The notes under the pieces: model-generated
The model's input: only the letters and a program-made list of their open reading frames with translations
Told to the model about the DNA's origin: nothing
Databases searched by the model: none
Shown: piece after piece, positions 38,501-46,715 of the stretch
Layout of the letters: each line of letters starts with the position of its first letter
Position numbering within the stretch: position 1 is the first letter of the stretch
Position numbers and translations under genes: made by a program
Source: Actinokineospora enzanensis DSM 44649
GTDB taxonomy: Bacteria; Actinomycetota; Actinomycetes; Mycobacteriales; Pseudonocardiaceae
Reading direction: 5' to 3'
Length of the DNA: 64,000 bases
Assembly: GCF_000374445.1 (NCBI RefSeq)
Contig: NZ_KB894422.1
Location: 1-64,000 of the forward strand

Positions 38501-38725
38501 CAGGCCGGACGGGACACGCGCCTGACGGTGTACCTGGCCGCCGAGGGCACGAACACCGGCGACCGCGCCTGCCCCCAGGCCGCGGCCGACATCGGCCTCA
38601 CCTGCCGCACGGTGTCGAGCCGCTACACCTACGAACTGGTGCAGGCCATCGTCGGCACCCCCGCCCGCCCCATCACCCGCATGACCTGGGGCCCCCGCGG
38701 CTGGATCACCACCACCATCCCCTGA
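35501..38725 (+). CDS. Large NACHT NTPase fused to an extracytoplasmic domain
   Basis: A 1074-aa protein. Two N-terminal hydrophobic helices (8-28, 40-58), then a NACHT ATPase: Walker A GEPGSGKT (140-147), Walker B KILPVLDGVDEI (about 211-222). A multi-helix membrane region spans about 405-680. The segment LLRHSGEVYQFRHVLVQERL (about 685-705) matches the first NACHT protein. One more helix (about 725-745) is followed by a ~330-residue Cys-containing outer domain (VDVAVVGPLRPDDGGSTQR, IRIVLVSAPGLP, VDLVLLGNV) that reads like a periplasmic-binding-type fold. It could sense an outside ligand and signal through ATP. GTG start. Confidence 0.8.
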   Translation: MRVPSRRIIRAVLLALLPVVAIALGTLMATGGLEQNDKLASVFGLFAALAALAVAVVGLPPAPDEFVRDTTELADDLATTIRAQWLEEAAARSLMDPHMLPLTWSDGQRAGRVDGRFAEVGQRLAERYGDIHSGRLLVLGEPGSGKTVLAIVLTLGLLGERPPGAAVPVLLTASSWDPGEVPLDDWIVRMLATSYYHGRADIPRRLLLAGKILPVLDGVDEIPEIDRRGAVRGINAALGRDRPVVVTCRSTEYAEVVRDGAAPLRKAATVEVRPVAGADSVAYLSEVQWPSGTDWAPVYKALRDRPGSSVAAALSTPLMVSLARMAYQRAGGPPARLLDETEFPDRHSIEDFLVDQVIEAAYAPDPLPTGEVGHAPSGRWSATQARRWLTYLARYTHRHRERDLAWWKVSDRLVSPWVAPAIGVGIGVTLMVAVAGAGALLGADPLFSDLLEIGLGLAALVAVLATALWYGATGREPGRVAFVARGSLGRLRRGFATGVAFVAIPVTPVLVGAVLVSATVGGTFAEVTELVTGILAAVGFAAVAGATVAAHNWLNAPPERSTKAGPIGLVRQDRRATLVGALVAGGIAGLVSIPALALVRFLSEVFGPGVAALLGYAGTARFDRDPLDLGAPINTAAVVLLPALAGALLVSLTRAWPRFVLARLVLAAQGRLPLRLLAFLSDARDRGLLRHSGEVYQFRHVLVQERLHATAVEAAEPVRRPRRVRAVVCVVLLLAATVVTVVTYNHMRCEPALHLGTDVDRVRAFDGTGSHCVGLVPETEWSTLGVDPGVIALLRAGNQNALTAPRHVDVAVVGPLRPDDGGSTQRITEQLKGVTLAQRESGLVGRAIRIVLVSAPGLPAGVEPAVLPETTEVAVQRAVEREGMSLAAVIDLDSPMLSPEPVPAAGSPMTPLVGARQLSETAHTEQVRALRMLTFLRGELGNFQLVPSGSRLGCAGSGDLAVAFSTEVPPRLFLEQQSCAGRPVDLVLLGNVTEDLRSRFQAGRDTRLTVYLAAEGTNTGDRACPQAAADIGLTCRTVSSRYTYELVQAIVGTPARPITRMTWGPRGWITTTIP

Positions 38726-38906
38726 CCGGGCGACCGCGAGCCAAGCCATGATCCATCTTCCACCGCACAGCAGCCCCCTCCCACCCAGGGGGGCGGGCCC
38801 CACAAGGACACCGTACCGCCCGCCGCGCCCTGTCAAGAGCCCGGAAACGGGCCTGTGGAAGGAAACGGTTACCGACGGGGAACCTGTGGACAACCCGGAG
38901 ACGGGT

Positions 38907-38937
38907 CGGTGACCGTGCCAAGGCGGCACGGTCACCG
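38907..38937 (-). terminator. Terminator of the lanthipeptide operon
   Basis: A perfect 13-bp stem (38907-38919 with 38925-38937) and 5-nt loop begins seven bases after the precursor stop. The rest of 38726-38906 shows no gene. Confidence 0.7.
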
Positions 38938-38943
38938 ACGGGG

Positions 38944-39078
38944 TCACCACTCGCAGCCGTTGGTGACGATCATCAGTGACGAGAAGCAGTGGCTGCAACA
39001 GCTGGAGATCAGCTGTGGCTCGTCCCCGGTCTGCTCCGCGGCAGGCATCAGGTCGAGCTCGTTGACGGTCAGTTCCAT
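38944..39078 (-). CDS. lanA: Class IV-like lanthipeptide precursor
   Basis: A 44-residue peptide gene too short for usual ORF calls. Start ATG 39078 has AAAGGTGAT seven bases upstream. The acidic leader (MELTVNELDLMPAAEQTGDE) contains an ELDLM helix like the ELxLQ motif of class III/IV leaders. The last ~21 residues are rich in Ser, Thr and Cys: SSCCSHCFSS, then LMIV, then TNGCEW, with five Ser, one Thr and four Cys, the raw material for lanthionine rings. It starts 11 bases after the synthetase stop, so it is the likely substrate. No protease or transporter gene is adjacent. Confidence 0.88.
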   Translation of the reverse strand: MELTVNELDLMPAAEQTGDEPQLISSCCSHCFSSLMIVTNGCEW

Positions 39079-39089
39079 CGGATCACCTT

Positions 39090-41762
39090 TCAGTAGGAGG
39101 GCAGCAGGGGTCTTTCACCGCCGTGGTAGAGGCGGAGCAGGAAGGACAGGGCGCCCGCGTATCCGTTCGCGAAGGCGGCGACCACGTCTCCGGTGTCGTC
39201 GGGGGTGAGCATGCGGCCGCGACGGGGGACCGTGCGGGCGATCAGGGCCTCGGCGGTGTCGGCGGCCCAGATCCGGTAGCGGTCGTCGCCGAGAGCCTCG
39301 TGGCAGTCGAGGAGGAAGTCGCCGTCGGTGGCGAGGCCGTGGCACCACAGCGGCGGGGAGGTCCAGTTGGCGCTGCGCACGGCGACGGCCGCCGCCTCGG
39401 CCAGCGGATCACGGGTGTGGAGCAGGAAGCCACCGACCCCGCTGGCGCCACTGCAGAAACCGGTCAACCGCACGGAGTCCGCCTCGCTGTCGTCCTCGCC
39501 GCTGGGCCAGAACGCCGCGTCCCCGTCCACGATCGCGACCCCTCGCAGCGCGGTCGCGCAGTCCTGGGCAGCAGCCCAGTACCGGTCAGAACCGGACGCG
39601 GCAGCGGCGTCCAGCAAGAACGTGCCGATACCCGCGACCCCGTGCGCGAACCCCCAGTGCCGCTTGCCCGCCAGTGCGAACTCTCCCGTAGCAGTCCACT
39701 CCGGACCGATGCTCAACAGATAGTCCGCACACGCACAGGCCTGTCGCAGCAGGTCCTCCTCCCCCGTGTGCCGCCACAACCGCAGCAACGCCAACCCGGC
39801 ACCCGCAACACCGTGGAACACGTCCGGCACCGGCCACTCCACCGGCAGCCGCCGCGCCAACCGCAATGCCTCGTCCTGGATGTCGGCAGCGTCGAGCAGT
39901 TCACCCGCCTCGTACAGACTCACGGCAGTACCCGCGCGCCCGAACAACAACCCCGGCAACAACCGAGGCTCCGCAGGCAACCGGCGCAGCGTCCACCGCG
40001 CGGCCAGCTCGACCGTCTCCAGCACATCGCGCCCCGCCCGCGCGGCCTGGCACAACACCAGCAGCACCCCCGGCGCGCCGACGTGCACCGAGCACGGGTC
40101 GTACCGGCTGGCTGTCTCCGAGTTGCGCCACAACCACGGCGCGCCAGGGTCGGCGGTCGCCACGATGTCGGCCAGCATGTCGTCGATCACGCCACCGACG
40201 TCCACAGTGGACGCGGACACCGCGCGCGGCCGGGGTACCGGCAGCCAGGTCGTGGGCGCCTCCACCAGCAACGCCGAGTCGCCGTGGGCGGCACGGACGC
40301 GCGTCGTGTGGCCGTTGGCGGGCTCGGGCATGCCGAGATCCCCGAGCTGGGCGCGAACCGTGGCCAGGTCGGGCCGCGCGGCCGGATCCGGTGCCAGCAG
40401 ATCCGTCAGCACCGGCCCGACCAGCGCCGCCACCGGGTTGCTCGGCGTCATCGCCGTCACCATCGCGCGCAGCCGGGTTCCCTTGCAGGCGGGCGGATGC
40501 GCGCCGGACACCAGGTGGAACAGCGTCGCGCCCAGCCCGTAGAGGTCCGACGCCACGCTCGGGTCGGCGGCGATCATCCGCGCCCGGCCCTCCTCCTCCG
40601 GCGCCGCGTACCCCGGGGTCAACAGCCGCGCGGCCACGTCCGTGGGCCGCAACGCCGACTCCAGGTCGATCAACACCAGCTCGCGCGACGGCGTCACCAG
40701 CACGTTGTTCGGCGTCAGGTCGCCGAGCACGTACCCGGCGGCGTGCACCTCCCCCACCCGGTCGACCAGCTGACGAGCGAGGTCGAGCGCGAGCGGCACG
40801 TCCAACGCCAACGCGCCAGACGGCGACGGCCGCAGCTCGCGGGCGACGAACCGGCGCAGCGGCACGCCGTCGATCCACTGCTGGGCCACGAAGATGTCGG
40901 TGCCCGCGGTGAAGATGTCCACGAACCGCGCCGGGTCCAGCGCGGCGAGCAGGCGCGCCTCGGCCCGAGCGCGGGTGCGCGAGTCGGTGCCGTCGACCCC
41001 GGCGCCGGTGTGCTCGCGAAAGCGTTTGAGCACCACCGTGGTGCCCTCCGGGTCGACCGCGAGGTACACGCCGCCCCGGTTGTTCTGGCGGATCGCGCGC
41101 ACCACCCGGAACCGGCCGCCGACCAGGACGGACTTGGGCGGCGTCTGCTCGGCCTCGGGGGTGTGGAACGGGTCGACCGCCCAGTCCGGGGCCACCTTGC
41201 CCACGCTGCGCTGGTCGGGCACGGCGGTGCCGTCCGGGGCGTGCAGCACGGCCCGGTACTCGCCGTCGTCGGTGAGGACCAGGTCCGGGGCGAAGGCGCC
41301 GTAACGGTAGAAGACCTGGGAGTGCGCGCGGTAGCGGCGGTCGGTGAGGATCCACTGGCCGGGCAGGCCGAGCGTGGCCGCGTGCAGGTCCTCGGCGACG
41401 GCGCGGGCGTGGTCGTCGTCGTCCGGGTAGGCGGTGATGAACTTGCCGGCGGCCTTGCGGTCGGCGTTGGGGCCGACCAGCTCGTGCACGCGGCGCAGGG
41501 TGGCGGCGAACTTGAACGCGCACCGGTGCCGGGCCAGCACGTCGGCCGCGCGGGCCAGCACCAGGCAGGCCGAGAGCGGCGTGGCGGGCACGTGCAGCTT
41601 CCAGCCCTGCGCGCGCGGCCGGTGGTCGTCGGGCAGGACGTGGTGCCAGTGCGTGTCGACGTGGTGGCGCCAGCGGTCGGGGGCGTGCCGGGCCAGCACG
41701 GCGGCGAGGGTGTCGGCGAGCAGTTCGCCGTCTTCGGTGGCACCGCCTTCAGCGCTGATCAT
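39090..41762 (-). CDS. lanL: Class IV-like lanthionine synthetase (lyase-kinase-cyclase)
   Basis: An 890-aa three-domain enzyme. Residues ~1-220: phospho-Ser/Thr lyase domain (WKLHVPATPLSACLVL, GKFITAYPDDDDHA, LTDRRYRAHSQVFYRYGAF). About 225-500: protein kinase (VLKRF, LGDLTPNNVLV catalytic loop, LIDLE). About 560-890: LanC cyclase. The LanC zinc ligands appear present (TGFCSGASG and LWCHGLATDG give Cys, Cys, His), which separates class IV LanL from zinc-less class III LanKC. It phosphorylates and dehydrates Ser/Thr of the precursor and adds Cys thiols. ATG 41762 is chosen; a TTG/GTG pair lies ten codons upstream. Confidence 0.9.
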   Translation of the reverse strand: MISAEGGATEDGELLADTLAAVLARHAPDRWRHHVDTHWHHVLPDDHRPRAQGWKLHVPATPLSACLVLARAADVLARHRCAFKFAATLRRVHELVGPNADRKAAGKFITAYPDDDDHARAVAEDLHAATLGLPGQWILTDRRYRAHSQVFYRYGAFAPDLVLTDDGEYRAVLHAPDGTAVPDQRSVGKVAPDWAVDPFHTPEAEQTPPKSVLVGGRFRVVRAIRQNNRGGVYLAVDPEGTTVVLKRFREHTGAGVDGTDSRTRARAEARLLAALDPARFVDIFTAGTDIFVAQQWIDGVPLRRFVARELRPSPSGALALDVPLALDLARQLVDRVGEVHAAGYVLGDLTPNNVLVTPSRELVLIDLESALRPTDVAARLLTPGYAAPEEEGRARMIAADPSVASDLYGLGATLFHLVSGAHPPACKGTRLRAMVTAMTPSNPVAALVGPVLTDLLAPDPAARPDLATVRAQLGDLGMPEPANGHTTRVRAAHGDSALLVEAPTTWLPVPRPRAVSASTVDVGGVIDDMLADIVATADPGAPWLWRNSETASRYDPCSVHVGAPGVLLVLCQAARAGRDVLETVELAARWTLRRLPAEPRLLPGLLFGRAGTAVSLYEAGELLDAADIQDEALRLARRLPVEWPVPDVFHGVAGAGLALLRLWRHTGEEDLLRQACACADYLLSIGPEWTATGEFALAGKRHWGFAHGVAGIGTFLLDAAAASGSDRYWAAAQDCATALRGVAIVDGDAAFWPSGEDDSEADSVRLTGFCSGASGVGGFLLHTRDPLAEAAAVAVRSANWTSPPLWCHGLATDGDFLLDCHEALGDDRYRIWAADTAEALIARTVPRRGRMLTPDDTGDVVAAFANGYAGALSFLLRLYHGGERPLLPSY

Positions 41763-42033
41763 CGCACCGTCCCAGGGCCGTGGGGACACCAATCGGTCCC
41801 AGGGGCCAAATAGACTCCCCCGGACCGCCCCCGGACAAGCCTGTGACGTGCGAGAAGACCCGCCAGGACGACGGATTCCTCCGTTAGGTCCGGATGGGTG
41901 ACGGCCCGTGTGCCTGAGTCACCCAGGCGACCGGACCGGCTGGTCGCTTTCCCGGCCGAAAATCGGCTGCGACGCACGCCGCCAGCCGGCTAGGGTGCCG
42001 CGACAGCCGCATCACGAGAACGAGGAGAGGTCC
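41763..42033. other. Divergent intergenic region between lanL and the ribosomal protection gene
   Basis: This gap holds no gene. It should carry the two outward promoters; no clear consensus pair was picked out by eye. Confidence 0.5.
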
Positions 42034-42144
42034 ATGCGCCGAGTGACGACAGGCCCCAGCAGCCGCCGCCCACTCGCATACAAGGACCTCCCACCGGATG
42101 CGCATGCTGAACCTCGGCGTCGTCGCGCACGTCGACGCCGGTAA
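42034..42144 (+). CDS. Possible leader peptide of the ribosomal protection gene
   Basis: A 36-codon frame with the best ribosome binding site in the region (GAGGAGAGG at 42022-42030) starts at ATG 42034 and overlaps the first 47 bases of the next gene in another frame. The product is Arg-rich (MRRVTTGPSSRRPLAYKDL). TetM-type genes are often controlled by leader-peptide attenuation, so this may set translation of the resistance gene. Confidence 0.4.
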   Translation: MRRVTTGPSSRRPLAYKDLPPDAHAEPRRRRARRRR

Positions 42145-43966
42145 GACCAGCCTCACCGAACGACTCCTTTTCGACGCGGGCGCGATCGCGCGCCTCGGGT
42201 CGGTCGACGGCGGGGACACCACCACCGACGGCATGGCGCTGGAGCGCCGCCGCGGCATCACCATCCGCGCCGCGGTCGCCTGCCTGCGCGTGGGCGACCA
42301 CCAGGTGCACCTGATCGACACGCCGGGGCACGTGGACTTCGTGGCCGAGGTGGAGCGCGCGCTCGGCGTGCTCGACGGCGCGGTGCTGGTGATCTCGGCC
42401 GTGGAAGGCGTGCAGGCGCATACGCGCGTGCTGATGCGCACGCTGCGCGCGGTCGGTGTGCCGACGCTGCTGTTCGTCAACAAGGTCGACCGCGCGGGCG
42501 CGCGCGGCCTGGAACTGCTCGCGGAACTGCGGCGGTTGCTGGATTCCACCGTCATCGCGCTGAACCGACCGGCGGACCCGGGCACCCGCGCGGCCTCGGT
42601 GGTGACCGTGCCGCTCGGCGAGGACGCGGCCGAGGTGCTGGCCGAGCGCAGCGACGCGGTACTGGAGTCCTATGTGGATGGCCTGGACCCGGAGCTGCTG
42701 CGGGCGGAGCTGATAGCACAGACCCGAAAGGGACACGTGTTTCCGGTGCTGTTCGGTTCCGCCATCACCGGCGTCGGTACCGCCGAACTATTCCGTGCCA
42801 TTGTGGAATTGTTGCCGTGCGGCAATCCCACGGCCGCCGGGAATCCGCTGGCGGGAACGGTATTCGCGGTGGAACGGGACGCGGCCGGACGCCGATTCGC
42901 GGTGGCCCGGCTGTTCTCGGGCACGGTGGCCGCGCGCGACCGGGTCGAATACCTGCGGCACCGGGCAAACGGCGTGGTGAGCGAGTCCGGACGGGTCACC
43001 ACCGTGCTCGACGCCACCGGCGCGCCGGGTCGGGTCGGCGCGGGCGGCATCGCGCGCATCGGCGGGCTGCCGAGGCTGCGCGTGGGCGACCACCTGGGCA
43101 CGTCCGCGACCGCCCGGCCGCGCGCCTTCCGGTTGCCGACAATGGAAACCGTCGTCACCTCGGCCGACCCGGCCGCCCTGTTCGCCGCACTGGACACGCT
43201 GTCCGACGAGGACCCGTTCATCGACGTCCGGCGCGGCCCCGAGCCGGGCAGCCTGGTCGTGTCGCTCTACGGCGAGGTGCAGCGGGAGGTCATCGCGGAC
43301 CGGCTGGCCGACGAGTTCGGCGTGACCGCGCGGTTCGCCCCGACCCGCGCGGTGTGTGTGGAACGGGTGGTGGGCTCGGGGCACGCGGTGCACCACATCG
43401 GCGACGGCCTGCCGTTCTGCGCGACCCTGGGGCTGCGGGTGGACCCGGGGTCCGGTGTGGACTTCCGGCTGGCGGTGGAGCGGGGTTCACTGCCGGGCGC
43501 GTTCTTCACCTCCATCGAGGAGAGCGTGCGCGCGGCGCTGGACGACGGGCCACACGGTTGGCGCGTGGTGGACTGCCGGATCACCGTGACACACACCGGC
43601 TACTTCAGCCCGGTGACCACGGCCGGAGACTTTCGCGGTCTTGCCCCGCTGTTGCTCGCGGACGCGCTGCGGTCGGCGGGGACGGCGGTGTGCGAGCCGG
43701 TCGACCGGGTGGAACTGGTGGTGCCGTCGGACGCGCTGACCCCGGTACTGGCGGCGGTGGTGCGGCTCGGCGGCCTGCCGGAACCGCCGCGCGGCGACGC
43801 GGACACCGTGTTCGTGTCGACGACGCTGGCGACGGCGCGGGTGCGCGAACTGGCGAAAACGTTGCCAGGGCTAACCAATGGCGTGGGCTCGCTCACCACG
43901 CACCCGCTCGGCCACCGTTCGGTCAGCAGGGATGCGCCCGGCCCGGCCCCCCGTCCGCGGGCGTGA
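42098..43966 (+). CDS. TetM/OtrA-type ribosomal protection protein
   Basis: A 622-aa translational GTPase related to EF-G. It begins MRMLNLGVVAHVDAGKTSLTERLL (P-loop), with RRRGITIRAAV (switch I), DTPGHVDFVAEVERAL (G3), NKVDRAG (G4) and the C-terminal domains IV/V. OtrA of Streptomyces opens almost identically. Such proteins release tetracycline from ribosomes. It is divergent from lanL; no link with the lanthipeptide is proven. It overlaps the convergent downstream gene by 44 bp. Confidence 0.9.
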   Translation: MRMLNLGVVAHVDAGKTSLTERLLFDAGAIARLGSVDGGDTTTDGMALERRRGITIRAAVACLRVGDHQVHLIDTPGHVDFVAEVERALGVLDGAVLVISAVEGVQAHTRVLMRTLRAVGVPTLLFVNKVDRAGARGLELLAELRRLLDSTVIALNRPADPGTRAASVVTVPLGEDAAEVLAERSDAVLESYVDGLDPELLRAELIAQTRKGHVFPVLFGSAITGVGTAELFRAIVELLPCGNPTAAGNPLAGTVFAVERDAAGRRFAVARLFSGTVAARDRVEYLRHRANGVVSESGRVTTVLDATGAPGRVGAGGIARIGGLPRLRVGDHLGTSATARPRAFRLPTMETVVTSADPAALFAALDTLSDEDPFIDVRRGPEPGSLVVSLYGEVQREVIADRLADEFGVTARFAPTRAVCVERVVGSGHAVHHIGDGLPFCATLGLRVDPGSGVDFRLAVERGSLPGAFFTSIEESVRAALDDGPHGWRVVDCRITVTHTGYFSPVTTAGDFRGLAPLLLADALRSAGTAVCEPVDRVELVVPSDALTPVLAAVVRLGGLPEPPRGDADTVFVSTTLATARVRELAKTLPGLTNGVGSLTTHPLGHRSVSRDAPGPAPRPRA

Positions 43967-44603
43967 CTCCGGTGGGGGTGAGGTCGGCGGAGGCGACCAC
44001 GACGGGCATGCCGTCGGCGACGGTGTCCGTGGCGGAGACGGTGACCGCGCCCACACCGGCATCCGCGGGAGCGACGTAAACGGCAGGAACGTCCGTGACA
44101 GGGGCATCGGCAACAGGGAGTTCGGCAGCGGTGTCCACGGCAAGAGTGTCCACGGCAAGAGTGTCCACGGGCAGGGCATCGGCGGGCAGGGCATCGGCGG
44201 GCGGGGTGTCAGCAGGCGGGGTGTCGGCGGGGGCGGAGTCGGGCAGCACCGGCGCGGCCCAGTCCAGTACCGGCGGGCACTTGCGGGACGGTCCCCTGCG
44301 GAACACGACCGACGCGTACCCGGGCGCGGGCTGGGTGGTGTGCGGGCGCAGCACGAGCGCGGTGCGGCCGGAGCAGTCGGGGCTGCTGTAGAGGACCGCG
44401 AACCGGTCGGTGTCGTTCTGCACCTGGCGGTAGGTGTTGCCGAGCAGGTAGCAGCTGTCGTCGTCGGGGTCGACGATGCCCAGGCCGCCATCGATGTCGT
44501 AGTAGATGAACAGTCCCGTGGCGGCCTCCGCGAGCGGCGCCGCTCCGGTCAGGCAGGCACCTGCGGCGGTCGCGGTGATCAGGAATCGCAGGAGAGTGTT
44601 CAT
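43923..44603 (-). CDS. Secreted protein with crystallin-like head and Pro-Ala-Asp repeats
   Basis: A 226-aa protein with signal peptide (MNTLLRFLITATAAGACLTGAAPLAEAA). The first ~75 mature residues (GLFIYYDIDGGLGIVDPDDDSCYLL, FAVLYSSPDCSGRTALVL) look like one beta/gamma-crystallin-type domain. A repeat run follows (PADTPPADTPPADALPADALP, then VDTLAVDTLAVDT), and a Val/Ala/Thr tail. Role unknown, likely surface-exposed. Confidence 0.65.
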   Translation of the reverse strand: MNTLLRFLITATAAGACLTGAAPLAEAATGLFIYYDIDGGLGIVDPDDDSCYLLGNTYRQVQNDTDRFAVLYSSPDCSGRTALVLRPHTTQPAPGYASVVFRRGPSRKCPPVLDWAAPVLPDSAPADTPPADTPPADALPADALPVDTLAVDTLAVDTAAELPVADAPVTDVPAVYVAPADAGVGAVTVSATDTVADGMPVVVASADLTPTGVTPADGGPGRAHPC

Positions 44604-44819
44604 GGGGGCCACATCCTGTCTATTTATCTGGTCCCGGCGGCATTTCGGTTGTCCACGATATGCCCGCTCTCGGAGCGAACTCCCGACAAGCACACCATCG
44701 AGCGAATTCGGCTTTTCCCGGTCACGTCGAGTTTTCCGAGCGAGTGGTCGGTCCGGAACGGCGGCCGACCCGGGAGATCATCGCGGGCGGGTCGGTGGTC
44801 ACCGGTAGCCTGCGGGCCC

Positions 44820-45305
44820 GTGGACCTTCTGCCGTACGACGAGTACGCCGCCTCCCTGCCCCGTAAGCGCGCCGCCGCGGGCATGCTGCTGCGCGACCAC
44901 GACGGGCGGGTGCTGCTGGTGGAACCGACCTACAAGGACAGTTGGGAACTTCCCGGCGGGACGGTCGACGCGGAGGAGTCGCCGTGGGCCACGGCGGTCC
45001 GGGAGACGACCGAGGAGCTGGGGATCACCCGGGAGCTCGGCAGGCTGCTGGTGATCGAGCACATCCCGACCCGCGGGGTGATGCCGGAGGGGCTGATGTT
45101 CGTGTTCGACGGCGGGGTGATCCCCGCGGCCGAGGTGCGCGCGCTGCGGCCGACGGATCCGGAGATCCGCTCGGTCGGGCTGTTCACCCGCGACGAGGTG
45201 CGCGCGCTGTCCAGGGGCGGCCTGCACCGGCGCATCGAGGCGGCGTTCCGGGCGTTGGAGACCGGGTCGCTGGTGTTATGCGACCGGGACACCAGGCGAG
45301 AGTGA
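44820..45305 (+). CDS. NUDIX hydrolase
   Basis: A 161-aa protein with the NUDIX box GGTVDAEESPWATAVRETTEELGI (Gx5Ex7REUxEExGU form, about residues 46-68). It hydrolyses a nucleoside diphosphate linked to another group; substrate unknown. GTG start; contains a TTA codon near the end (VLCDR). Confidence 0.9.
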   Translation: MDLLPYDEYAASLPRKRAAAGMLLRDHDGRVLLVEPTYKDSWELPGGTVDAEESPWATAVRETTEELGITRELGRLLVIEHIPTRGVMPEGLMFVFDGGVIPAAEVRALRPTDPEIRSVGLFTRDEVRALSRGGLHRRIEAAFRALETGSLVLCDRDTRRE

Positions 45306-45337
45306 TTCGCGTTTCCGTTGTGGGCCAGTCGGTCCGC

Positions 45338-46705
45338 TCAGTCCGCGACCGGCAGGTCCACCCGGACCACCGCGCCGACATCGCCCGGCGGGTCGACGAA
45401 GCGGACGGCACCGCCATGCGCCGCGACGGTGTCGCGCACGATCGCCAGCCCGAGCCCCGAGCCGGGCAACGCGCGGGCGTCTGGCGCGCGCCAGAACCGC
45501 TGGAACGCCTCCTCCCGGTGCGCGGGCGGCACCCCGGGGCCCTCGTCGGCGACGGTGAGCCGCCCGCGGCCGGACCGCACGGTGATGGTCGAGCCGAGCG
45601 GCGAGAACTTGATCGCGTTGTCGAGCAGGTTCAGCACCGTGCGTTCCAGCGCGACCGGATCCCCGACCACCGACCACGGCACGCCGCGCACCTCCAGCGC
45701 GCGGTCGCCCGCGCGGTTGCGCGCCCGGTGCACGGCGCGCTCGACCACGACGGCCATGTCGACGCGTTCGGTGCGCAGCTCGCGTTCGTCGCGGGCCAGC
45801 ACCACCAGCTCGGTGACCAGGTCGCCGAACTCGCGGACCTGGGCGCCCACCCGGTCCAGGATCTCCGCGCGCCGGGCGGGCGGCAGCGGGCGGCGCACGC
45901 GTTCGCTGCGGGCGAGCAGGTCGACGTTGGTGCGCAGGCTGGTCAACGGGGTGCGCAGCTCGTGCGCGGCGTCGTCGACCAGCGCGCGCTGACGGCGGCG
46001 GGACTCGGCGAGCGCGGTCGTCATCCGGGTGAACGCGCGGCCGAGCCTGCCCACCTCGTCCTGGCCGCGCACGGTCACCGGGGTGCGCAGGTCCTCGGTG
46101 CGGGCGATCTCCTCTGCGGTGCTGGTCAGCCGTTCCATCGGGGCCAGCGCGCGGCGGGTGAGCACGTGCCCGGCCACCGCGGCGAGCACCGCGCCCAGCA
46201 GCGACACCGCGACCAGCACCCGGCCGAGGCCCACCAGGGTGTCGTCGACCTCGGCCAGGCCGTGGCTGAGCAGCAGCACGTCCCCACGCGGCAGCGGGTT
46301 GACCAGCACCCGCACCGCGGCGCCGGAGGCCGTGCGGCCGTCGCGCAGTGTGTCGGCGCGCCCGGCGCGGTCGCTGTCCAGCACCACGACCCGGTCGGCG
46401 CCGGGTGGTGCGCAGTTCTGACCGTCGGCGCGCAGCAGCTGGATACCGTCGATCAGGTGCCGCAGGTCGCGGCCGTTGGAGCCGCCGCACAGCCAGCGGA
46501 AGTCCGGCGGCGGCATGCCCGGCGGTTTCGGCGCGCCCGGCGGCGGGACGCGGCTGAGCAGCGTCTGGTCCAGCTGGGCGAGCAGGTGGTGCCGGGTGGT
46601 GAACCAGGCGGTGGTGCTGATGGTCGCGATCGCCACCGCCACCACGATCGCGGTGCTCATGGTGACCCGGCTGCGTAACAGCATCCGGCGTTCCCGCTGT
46701 CTCAT
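45338..46705 (-). CDS. Sensor histidine kinase
   Basis: A 455-aa kinase: transmembrane helix near 12-32, outer sensor (about 35-155), second helix (about 160-180), HAMP, H box AAHELRTPLTS (phospho-His), then N box LLDNAIKFSP, G1 DEGPGVP and G2 GSGLGLAIV. It starts ten bases after the response-regulator gene on the same strand, making one operon. Confidence 0.95.
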   Translation of the reverse strand: MRQRERRMLLRSRVTMSTAIVVAVAIATISTTAWFTTRHHLLAQLDQTLLSRVPPPGAPKPPGMPPPDFRWLCGGSNGRDLRHLIDGIQLLRADGQNCAPPGADRVVVLDSDRAGRADTLRDGRTASGAAVRVLVNPLPRGDVLLLSHGLAEVDDTLVGLGRVLVAVSLLGAVLAAVAGHVLTRRALAPMERLTSTAEEIARTEDLRTPVTVRGQDEVGRLGRAFTRMTTALAESRRRQRALVDDAAHELRTPLTSLRTNVDLLARSERVRRPLPPARRAEILDRVGAQVREFGDLVTELVVLARDERELRTERVDMAVVVERAVHRARNRAGDRALEVRGVPWSVVGDPVALERTVLNLLDNAIKFSPLGSTITVRSGRGRLTVADEGPGVPPAHREEAFQRFWRAPDARALPGSGLGLAIVRDTVAAHGGAVRFVDPPGDVGAVVRVDLPVAD

Positions 46706-46715
46706 GACCGATCCG

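Noticed and set aside
39123-41813. An 896-codon plus-strand frame opposite lanL
   Set aside because: Antisense to a clearly recognised synthetase and lacking any motif.
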